64,000 nucleotides of DNA. It comes from Valencia hispanica (taxonomy: Eukaryota; Chordata; Actinopteri; Cyprinodontiformes; Valenciidae). The stretch lies in the NCBI GenBank assembly GCA_963556495.2, contig OY747713.1, positions 43,089,961 through 43,153,960 of the forward strand, given 5' to 3'. This document shows, piece after piece, positions 55,303 to 64,000 of the stretch. The notes below the pieces were generated by a model. That model was not told where the DNA came from. It saw nothing but the letters and a program-made list of their open reading frames with translations, and did no database searches. Position numbers and translations under genes: made by a program. Every line of letters starts with the position of its first letter. Within the stretch, counting starts at the first letter, position 1.

Positions 55303-56700
55303 TAGGGTTGCCAACTCCCAGCAAAAAAATAAGGAACCACCCCCCACCCTCCGCCTCATGATGCTTAATCCACCTAATTGACTTTAATTTAATGCATGTG
55401 TAAAACAAATGCACAGAAATCAAGAATTCTTCTATAATAATTAAATAGATTCAACATCTTTCTTTGACAGAATTGCAGACTGCACGGATGGTACCTTCCC
55501 AAAGGAAAATGTACTATAGCTTACTAGAATGTATACTGTATTAGACTTAATATTTACTATATATGAGGAAGGATTTATGACCACTACATCCAATTGGTTG
55601 TAAGATTCAGATAATTATTTATTAAAAGCTAGGAATTTTAAATGAGAATAAGAAAGAAATGTATGTTAATTCCCTGTTAATGCCCTACCTATGCCCTGTA
55701 GAAAAGGATCCTGGTGTTCATTGTCTCTCAGAAACAGTTTATAACTTCCCTTCAACTCATTCATGTCACCTAAAAGGTAAACCTGTTTCTCCATCAGCTG
55801 TTCAGCTCTGATGATTCAGTAAGAACATCTCCTGGTTTCATCTTTATGTTTCCATCTCACCACATATCCAAACCGATATCATGACCAGCAGCTTTTACGG
55901 CTGTGGCTCCAGCAAACATCAGATGATACTAGAAAGTCATAGGCCAATTACGATTATTCTAACGACAGGTAGGCTAATTAAACGTGCTGCTGTTGTTTAG
56001 CGCGACATCCGCTGGTTTCCTCTTTCTAGCGCAAAATGGCCGATAAACAAACGAGAGAGACGGGACTGGTGACAGAAAAGCCGATCATTGATCAGTTTTA
56101 TGATTGAAGGAGCAACAGGAGAGGGGAGAGGCAGAGAGTGAGAGAAGATGAAAGAGCTGCGCAGCGTAAAGACACAGAATAACTCCAGCTTTGTCTTTTT
56201 TTCATTCTAGCTGAAGTACGAGACAAATCGCGTTCCTTTATACCTCAATATTTTCTCTGAATACGGGATGATTCCGTTTTTTTACGGGACGGTTGGCAAC
56301 CGTAGCACTGTCAGTGCTTGTAGAAGCAGTACTGGTTGGTAAATCTTGTATATTCTCCGAGCCGGTGTCGTCCATGCTGCTTTATTTTTGCTGTCTGTTT
56401 CGCCGACACGTCTTCCTTATGAGGAGCAGTGGGCCTATCTTGACCAATGAGCTGAGTGGGAATGTAAGTCCTCGTATCTTATTGGTGACAACAAAACACA
56501 AGAGCAGGAAATTGACATACCGCGCAGTTTCAAAATAGAACGTCCTCTCGTTCATTGATTTAGATGACAATGTTTGCTCGTTTTGGCTCTGACAGAAATA
56601 CGGAACAAATTGCGTTCCTTATTACTTTAATACGGAACGCATCCATTTTTTTTCTAAATACGGAACGATTCCGTTTTTTACGGAATGGTTGGCAACCCTA
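55303..56700. mobile_element. hAT-like non-autonomous transposon with 8-bp target duplication
   Basis: Termini TAGGGTTGCCAAC and GTTGGCAACCCTA are perfect 13-bp inverted repeats. The flanks CTCATAAG (55295-55302) and CTCACAAG (56701-56708) differ at one base; 8-bp duplications are the hAT signature. The right end is duplicated inside: 'acgggatgattccgttttttt..gggacggttggcaacc' (56260-56302) repeats as 'acggaacgattccgttttttacggaatggttggcaacc' (56660-56698). No transposase frame is present. Confidence 0.8.
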
Positions 56701-56708
56701 CTCACAAG

Positions 56709-58171
56709 TGATGTCGGAGCATTTTTGTCGCGGACAGTGACGTCGCAAAACCAAAACTCTGGTTATTTCTGTCCACAAGCAAACGCTTAAAATAGAGGAA
56801 GCGCAAATCTTCACTTTGGTTGAAGTTTTTAGAAAGAATAATTTTTGGTACCCTAAATCTACATTTTCGTGTGGATGACGGGGCAACTCATAGAAAACTA
56901 TCTTCGCTTTGTGAGATACTCCGCTTACGTGTGGCCAAGGCATAAGATGATGGTTAAGTAATTTTACTATTTAAGATGAGAAACTACTTTGGGTTTGCCC
57001 TTAAGGAACCTCACCGTCCTACTTCCTTCTGCATATCATTAAATCTCCATTTCAGCGTACATGAAATAGATGTTCCACTGAAATACGTGGATATTAAAAG
57101 CCAACTTCGGTGCAACTCGGAAACCTGGGAAAGCCTTGAAACATAGAATCTTTGGGCCTATTGCACAAATGATATCTTGTCATAAAATCCAAACGTTTAG
57201 TTCCCTCTTGGCAGATTTAGAGTGGGCTGGAGGGTTGAAGCTGAAGTGGAGGATCGATATATCCAGCAGCGCTTCAACTAAGAAAACAATGACAAACTTA
57301 AAGGTGTCTTTTGAAAGTGTATATGGTCAATATATAATTATTTATTATATATTAACCATATCTGTTCATCTTGCATGGTATGTTAAATATGTGAAGTTAT
57401 CCAGTTTTAGTTGTTCTAAACTGACCAAATCGGTTAAAACAAGGTTACCTGTCTAGTTAGCGGTTAGTCTTTCACTCCTCTGAGGATTTTTTTGTCTTTT
57501 CGACAAACTCACAGTGCTCTCTTTTGAAAGCACTATATTACCACGCATGGCTTCTATTAAAAAATTGCATAGCAGTTTGTCTATTTGCTTTATTTGTATT
57601 TGTTTTGGAGCATCTACGATATGGTGACTCAGCTAAATTATCTCTGTTAAATGAAGAAGACTTTTCTTGCTGTTCTGGTGTTCAGCGTTGGCAACATGCA
57701 GAAACTGTGTGAAAACACATTGTAGTTTTTTCTGTGATGAGAAACTGCTGCCATCTGTGACTTCCTGAGTGTTTTCAGACCGCATTTGCAGTCATGGTAA
57801 AAAGAAAGTACTTCCCCTTTAAATTCTAGGGTTTTACATTCTATAGAGGATGTACCTGGTTTACCTGTAGACCTTCTATATGGCTTTGTCATTATTTCCT
57901 AAACAGTAAATAATTTTAGAAGCTGGTAAATGGCAAATCATTAATATATTAAAACCATAGAACTTACACTTTACCTTCTTTTTGCTATGACTGTTTCATA
58001 ATTCTTGGTGATGTTGACAGTTTTAATGGTATTTGTGTCTTTGAAATATAGTTTATGTCATAAAATAAATGGAAAATAAATGTTTAAAAAAAGTCTGAAA
58101 GTGTTTCTGAGAATGGTGGGAAATGGAGAAATAAAATGGAAGGAAACAATTATTTTAACCAATTGTTTTTT
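56709..58171. other. no gene; possible second hAT fragment
   Basis: 56709-56945 ('tcgcaaaaccaaaactctgg...tttcgtgtggatgacgg...cgtgtggccaaggc') has the look of a common teleost hAT-type MITE. The rest is A/T-rich unique sequence. Confidence 0.35.
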
Positions 58172-58400
58172 AACTAAGACTCAAAGAGCAACTCACCCCC
58201 CTACCAGAGTCCTACTCCGCCTACATTGCCAGGTTTGAAAAATGCGGCAAATGAAGGTGTTGCCTGGCGGACCGAGGGAAGTGCGGGGGGAGGGCTGGTT
58301 AGCGTCGACACTTCCTTGCTCATCCAACTCCAACTCACTACGGAGGTGTGGCTGAGATGTATTTTATACCCCACAGTGGCAGGATGACTGACGTCAGCCA
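58172..58400. mobile_element. truncated second copy of the TTAA MITE
   Basis: 'aaagagcaactcacccccct' followed by the same body as 2701-2930 ('cctactccgcctacatt', 'tgcctggcggaccgaggg', 'gacacttccttgctc'). The match ends near 58400 ('actgacgtcagcc'), so the right half and right terminus are absent. No TTAA is adjacent to the left end. Confidence 0.75.
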
Positions 58401-58544
58401 TACTTTTGCGTTTGTAACTGAATTAGATTATTTGAATATTTTTACTGTTCATACTGATACTGTTTCTATTATGCTACGTCACTAAAACTTTCAACATTAG
58501 TTTCTACAAAAGTGGTTTGAAATCTTTTGCCACTTGTGGTAATC

Positions 58545-58905
58545 AATGGGCTGCACAGTGGTGCAGTTGGTTGCAATGAGGCCCTACAGCAGGAAAGTTC
58601 TGGTTTTGGATCCCATACCTAGGCTCTTTCTTCAGCGAGGTTACAGGTTCTCCCTGTGCATGCATGGGTTCTCACCAGGTACTCTGTCTTCCTCCCACAG
58701 TCCAGAAACATAAATGTGAGGTTAATTGGGCTCTCTAAATGTCCCTTAGGTAAGGGTGTGTGTGTGTCTGTGTGTATGCTTCTGTGTTGTCCTCTGATGG
58801 GCTGGTACCTGTCCAGGGTGTACCCACTTCTTGCCCACAGGCCCCCAACAGCTTCAGCCCCTCCGTTCTCGTGTGCTGTGAAATTGACTGGGGTCTTCAA
58901 CACCT
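58545..58905 (+). repeat. SINE-like teleost repeat
   Basis: Begins 'gggctgcacagtggtgcagttgg', then 'ctccctgtgcatgcatgggttctc', 'cttcctcccacagtccagaaacat', 'gatgggctggtacctgtccagggtgtaccc'. This order is one of the most frequent interspersed repeats in fish. A degraded copy is at 43540 and an inverted piece at 32160. The frames across it are incidental. Confidence 0.7.
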
Positions 58906-60160
58906 CCGCCAAAGCTTGGTACCTAAGTGTTTTAAAGAATCCATTCTTATCCCAGTTTTCAAGATCATCTCATGCCTCAATGACTACAGACATTGCGACT
59001 TTACACCGGCAGTTATGAACTTATTCCAGTTCATCATGCTCACCTAAAAATTGTCACCACCCCCTTAAGGACACATAAAACGCTTTCACGGAGTGAACTG
59101 TTTTGCTCCGGTAGCTTTTGAGAGGTAAAGGCCTCCCATCAGCTGTTAGCTGGTACACAAAAGCAAATTATTCTATCAGAGTAGGGAAATCAATGTGAAA
59201 CATTCTGCTGCTAACTTGTACAAGGCTGTTCAAGCATCACAGCTGTTTCAGGTGAAAAATGTGAGACTGAAGTTAGCATCTGATTCAAATGTACAATTAA
59301 GTGGAAAAGGTCTGTTAGAAGCTACAAATCAAATGCTAACTTTAGGTTTTACAACACACGTTCTGCTGCTAGTTAAACTGTAAGTCGAAGAAAATTGTAA
59401 GAAAGGTTAGCGTCTAGGGTTGCCGTTAAATATATATTTTCCATATTTAACTGTCTTTATGGTGATGTAAAGATCTGAAGGCCATCAGCCATTTTGACAG
59501 ATTGCAATTCACACCCCTGACCACTTGGTGTCGACGTGCTGACATTTCCAACGTTACACACTTCGTACAGGTAATTAAATCAATCAAAAACAGATTCCCA
59601 TCCAGGATCTGACAGCACGAAGAGGAGTTACAGAGGCTTTGGAGCCATCTGTGACGGCACCGGACACAGACTGGCAGGACAGATCGCTGCAGCTTAACCA
59701 CTGACGCAAAAAGAGCGCGATCAAGAAAGCCCTAATTCAGAGACTCTTGCTCAGTTTTTCTCACTTCAATTGGAGTAATGTTCTCTGATTTTAAAACTTG
59801 GGCGGAATTCTGGTCTCCAGTCTGGCAACAGTGTTGATTCAGCCTCCATTACTCAAAAAAATGGAGCACAGTTCAGCTCCATTCAGAGCGATCAGGCCAC
59901 AGCAAGTGAAATATTTATAATTAATACATGTAGCCTATTCATCTGCTCAATGTGTGATGGCACGGTGGGGATTCTCTGTGGATTTTGTTCAAATTTTATA
60001 TGAATTAAAGTGAATCAAAATTGAACACTACTGAATATGTTTTTACTATCGTTTTAAAAATGGATGGGTAAAAATAGATTATTACCTTTTTTTTGTTTAT
60101 ATCCACGTCAGTGAAAATGAGCGACAAAAAAAAAATTCTAGCTCAACCTCTGTTAGCATC
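58906..60160. other. no gene recognised
   Basis: 58906-59045 contains 'aagtgttttaaagaatccattcttatccc...caagatcatctcatgcctcaatgactacag', resembling the RT motif 'NDYRPV' region of a LINE ORF on the + strand but not open. The remainder shows no gene. Confidence 0.35.
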
Positions 60161-60195
60161 ATGGATGGATGGATGGATGGATGGATGGATGGATG
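60161..60195. repeat. (ATGG)n microsatellite
   Basis: Nearly nine ATGG units without interruption. Confidence 0.95.
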
Positions 60196-61310
60196 ATATC
60201 AAAGTGATATTCTTAAAACCATAAATCCTTTTCAGTTGTGAATACATTGCTTAATGAGGGTGCCTCACATTCTTTATGTAATAAATTGGCTAAATGTAAA
60301 CACCCATTAATTATCAAGACATAGCCTTTCTATCAGTGGACTGAGAGGCCCTGCAGTAGAACCATCAGTAAAAGCTTTTTGGTTTCTATATGTCTCTGCT
60401 CTCTCGATGATTTTCTGCTGCTCCCTGTTGTTTGTCGATAGCTAGTGGAAAAAAAGTAGCAGATGGTGTGTCTGGCCTTGTGAACATTCCGCCTTAAAAT
60501 GTGCAGTTAGCCATGATTTTCTCTTTCTCGTCTTATGTCTGCAATCTTTGCTTGCTAGTAGATTGGAGTATCTCCTCCTAAAATGTTTCCATCTTTTAAG
60601 GTGTATTGTTGCAACACGGACGCTTTACCTGGAGGCTAAAAAGCAGTTATATCTCTTCGGACAATACCCAGTGCTGTTTGAGTGTCTTATTTGTTCTGCT
60701 GTAAACTCAGTCCCTGCCAGCTCTGGATCAGTCTGTAAAAACAGCACATGGAGATGAAAAGACAATTGGAATTTTGTATGTATATAATTTTTTTAATGTA
60801 ATTGGCCAATTCCAGGTTGCGTATTTGCACCCATTTGTGGATTTTTCTCCGGAACAAAACTTCCAATTATTCGTGGAAAATTCGCTTATTTGTGGATTTT
60901 TTTTTATTTTGTAGAGAACATCTAAAATAATCAAAAGAAAATGCAGCTTGGAAGCTGAAACACCTAGATGCAATGCTACTTGAAACACCATTGGCTGGCA
61001 TTTGCAAACCAATCCAACGGCATCATTCATCTTCCTTAGTGTTAATTGGCTGTACCCCCATGAGCAGAGATCAAGGACACTGTATACTGTATATTAGCTT
61101 CTGCGGTAGAGCTAAGGTGGTTTCCACTGTGCTTATTAATGCATATTAAAGTATATTTTGTGTTTCAGTCAATAAAATAGGTTGTGTTGGAAGGTATTTT
61201 CTCACTCTAATTTAAAGCCTCTCTTAAAGGAACATACACCCATTTAACTTTATGACCCCTAGGCTCTCGCGGGCTCTTGTTTCACCTTCCAGCGTGCTCG
61301 TTCATTTCAA
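60196..61310. other. no gene; dispersed repeat at ~60830-61190
   Basis: 60830-61190 is a related copy of the element at 31140-31515 ('gaagctg.aacacct.gat.caatgctacttga', 'tattagcttctgcggtagagctaag', 'catattaaagtatat'). No recognisable coding sequence. Confidence 0.5.
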
Positions 61311-61313
61311 ATC

Positions 61314-61600
61314 GGAAATAAATTGTTGTGTCTGGTTATTTAGATGTATTAAGACATTTTAAGATTGATTTGGTGTCACTCAGTCACATGAACTGGAAGC
61401 TATTGAAGAAAAACATGAAATATTACAGTAAAATATTAATATAAAATATGATTTGCATTAAAATTGGAAATAAATTGTTGTGTCTGGTTATTTAGATGTA
61501 GTAAGACATTTTAAGATTGATTTGGTGTCACTCAGTCACATGACCTGGAAGCTATTAAAGAAGACCCCTCACTATTACAGTAAAAAATTTATAAGAAATA
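61314..61600. repeat. 152-bp tandem duplication
   Basis: 'ggaaataaattgttgtgtctggttatttagatgta' at 61314 recurs at 61466, and similarity continues through 'aagacattttaagattgatttggtgtcactcagtcacatga' and 'ctggaagctatt.aagaa'. Two copies, about 95% identical over the first 120 bp. Confidence 0.85.
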
Positions 61601-62760
61601 TTACACATAATTTTTTTGATCAATAAATCGGTGTGTCGTGTATTTCAGGTGTCGAGCAACAACGCATCAATATTTAGGCGTTACTTTGTCAGGAGATCTC
61701 AAAGGTATTGTCTTATTTTCTGGGATGTCTGGAAATTTATTGATGGTCCCTAACCGAAACCACCGCCTTCAGGAGCGAGTCTTCAGCTGCGATGCATCCG
61801 CTCCATGAGAGCAGTTGTCGGTGAGACGTCGGAGGGAGTCTCCACTTTAATGAAACGAATGTCCGTTGAATATCCAACTTAAAACTAACTTCACCGCGGT
61901 AATCTCTGCAGCAGTCTCAACTCTAATAGGTTTTCTTCCAGGACTGAACTGTATTTGGCTCCATCTGTCTCCATATCAACTCATACTAGCTTCCTTGTCC
62001 CTCCTAAATAAAAGCATCAATACAGCATGGTGCTGTTTGTTCACTAATATCCTCCAACAGATGTCTACACATCTTCACAGAACACTTGTATTTAAACTGA
62101 CATATCAGAAAAAAGAGGATGAATACAAATGCACACCATACCTTTCTATTGTTTTTTAACCATCTGTTACTTACCTTCTGTCATAGTTGTTCTGTAAATA
62201 ACTGGACTATTTCTTCAGTCACGGTTTTTTTATTTTACTTCTCGATCCGTACACTGTACACACAGCACAACAAAAACAACCACCGTGCTCCCGCCGGCGG
62301 AACACCAGGACCCCATGCTGCTTGATGGGCTGCCCAAATTAATGCCATGCCTAAATAATGCCAACATTTATTCTCCTCCTCCTCCTCTTTTTGAAAGAAA
62401 ACAACAATGTCTGGGTTTGTGCATGGAACAAATAGGAATATACTGCAACAACTAGCATATCAATGAGGCAAATACACCTGGTATACTTCCAACTGGACCT
62501 TGAAATAAATTTCGTATTAGATACGGTGTCAACTCTGAATGCAGTAACAATGCAATTTTCAACAAGATACAAATAATATACTATTGTGACCCTATGATGT
62601 CATTACTTCCTGGGTCATACAACATCTGTATGTAAACACTGACATTAACATTTTCCATATGATCTACACAGAGATAATTTCAGCTTTAACCCAATCTCTC
62701 TTTTCTCGGAAATCTATTACATGAACTACTATATTACCAGTCAACATACTTCATGAATTT

Positions 62761-62814
<54 letters not shown>

Positions 62815-62845
62815 ACAGCGATCCGCCTACACCCTTTACATTTGG
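61601..62845. other. no gene; (TA)n microsatellite at ~62759-62812
   Basis: No exon recognised. (CTC)n-like run at 62371-62390. A (TA)n tract, interrupted once by 'taaata', lies at about 62759-62812 immediately before the Ty3/gypsy fragment. 61900-62060 may be a degraded Tc1-like piece ('taggttttcttccaggactgaactgtatttggctcc'). Confidence 0.45.
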
Positions 62846-64000
62846 TTACAGATCCATCACGGATCGTGTCTTGACCTCTCGGCCTGACTTGGTGTGATAT
62901 GAAGCTGTGGTGGTCAAGAGCTCTGGTGTGTGTGTATTAGGTAGGGATGGTGCTTTCATGTGTGTATATTCTTCAGGTGAGCATGGAATTTTTTTGTGTG
63001 TGTCATGTTCTGTGTATCCTGTGTCAGCTGAGCTGATCCTCTTGTCCGGACAGTTCTCTGCGGTCATCCGGAGATGTCTGCGGTTACGACGATACATCAG
63101 CTGGCTGGATGATGGTTGCAGGCTTCCAGCGCCCCGTTCCTGGACTCTAACATGTTCTCCACTGTGTAGCGGAGGTAATGGTTTGGATGGCGTTTTGCGT
63201 GTCCATCTTTGTAGCTGACGATCTCAGGTTGCAGCTGTCTGTTGGTGTTCAGCAAGACTGATCTGAGCCTGCGACTCATCAGCAGTTGGGCAGGAGACCT
63301 GAAATTGTCAACTGGTGTGTTGCGGTATTCGAGGAGACTGAGATATGGGTCTCGTCCATCGTCTCTGGCTTTGTCCATGAGTGATTTTCCTGTTTTTACA
63401 GTCCTCTCTGCAAGGCCATTATTTTGAGGGTAATGTGAACTTGCTGTGGTGTGTCTGAAAATGATTCAAACTCTTTGGATGCAACGTGGGGCCCGTTGTC
63501 TGAAACTACAACTTCAGGGATCCCACGCCTAGCGAAAACTGCTTTTAGCTTGTGTACGATAGATGACGAGGTGATGCTGATGAGTCTGTCTAGTTCAAAA
63601 AATCTACTGTAGTAGTCAACTGTGATGATATAATTCTCACCTCACCACACGAAGATGTCTGTCCCGACCACTTGCCACGGTCTGTCAGGGATGCAATGGG
63701 GGATCATGGGCTCTTTTGTGTTTGCTGGCAAGTGCTCTTGACATGTGCTGCATTTTTTTACCATTGTCTCTATACTCTTGGACATTCCGGGCCAGAACAT
63801 GATGTCCCGGGCTCTTTGCTTACATTTATCAATGCCCATGTGCCCTGTGTGGACCTTCTGTAGGAATTATCATCTTTTCACTTTTGAAGTGTATTCCATT
63901 CATTTTACTCAGCTCGTCTCTGTGATTCCAAAACTCCTTCACGCTCTGTGGGCAGTTTCTTCTTTCCTTAGGCCACCCAGGATGAATCACTTTACCCAGC
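62846..64000 (-). mobile_element. Ty3/gypsy pol fragment (integrase), continues beyond window
   Basis: Minus strand, entering at 64000. Integrase zinc-binding region: HMGIDKCKQRARDIMFWPGM and CSTCQ (63642-63860), with a frameshift near 63850. First catalytic Asp in WQVVGTDIFVW; second in SDNGPHVASKEF (about 63478-63515); the Glu in NGLAERTVKTGKSLMDKA (about 63365-63425) after another frameshift. The C-terminal part reads YLSLLEYRNTPVDN and 'RSPAQLLMSRRLR' (63097-63378), then a tail ending 'SGREVKTRSVMDL' at 62846. Integrase would insert the cDNA copy. All three catalytic positions are visible but in different frames. No LTR is identified inside the window. Confidence 0.85.

Overview
The window looks like teleost fish genomic DNA. 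It holds one recognisable host gene, a delta-type opioid receptor (oprd1), on the + strand as three coding exons: exon 1 at 5975-6204, exon 2 at 46651-47006 and exon 3 at 47943-48472. Together they encode 371 residues with every splice phase consistent. Intron 1 is about 40.4 kb and intron 2 about 0.94 kb. Nearly everything else I recognise is transposon-derived: Rex1/CR1-like and L2-like LINEs, Tc1/mariner elements, hAT-like and TTAA-type MITEs, a DIRS-type retroelement, a Ty3/gypsy fragment and a Maverick/Polinton-like relic. This mixture is typical of ray-finned fish. I cannot name the species.

Layout. 1-5500: upstream sequence with a LINE split by a TTAA-flanked MITE, a (TCTG)n tract and a ~155-bp tandem repeat. 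5540-6204: CpG-rich promoter/leader and exon 1. 6205-46650 (intron 1): a transposon accumulation zone. It contains back-to-back Tc1 elements (8.3-10.6 kb), a Tc1 relic split by a MITE (13.1-14.05 kb), a 9-kb inverted-repeat structure (14051-23099), assorted LINE/SINE/MITE pieces (24-37 kb), and a DIRS-like element (38.0-43.0 kb) carrying a nested L2-like LINE. 48473-64000: 3' flank with a Tc1-like element, LINE pieces, an L2-like LINE (52.9-55.0 kb), a hAT-like element with 8-bp target duplications (55.3-56.7 kb), a second copy of the TTAA MITE, and the integrase end of a Ty3/gypsy element running off the window.

The most unusual object is at 14051-23099. Two arms of about 3.18 kb are inverted copies of one another around a 2.7-kb loop. 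The loop carries a TATA box, a probably spliced leader and the 5' part of a protein-primed family-B DNA polymerase gene of Maverick/Polinton type. That gene has one frameshift and stops exactly where the right arm begins, inside the exonuclease region, so no polymerase domain remains. Each arm has, from outside in: a 5'-truncated LINE whose (ATCC)n tail is the outer limit, GC-rich short tandem repeats, a ~193-bp higher-order repeat, and about 420 bp of unique sequence. The repeats are dense in motifs close to the vertebrate CTCF core and point outward from the loop. The inner arms look essentially identical, while the LINE parts differ at roughly a dozen or more codons.

The host gene should produce a normal seven-helix Gi/o-coupled receptor once the introns are removed. 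None of the transposon genes looks intact, although one Tc1 transposase fragment keeps all three DDE residues. All family names come from reading the sequence; no database search was possible.
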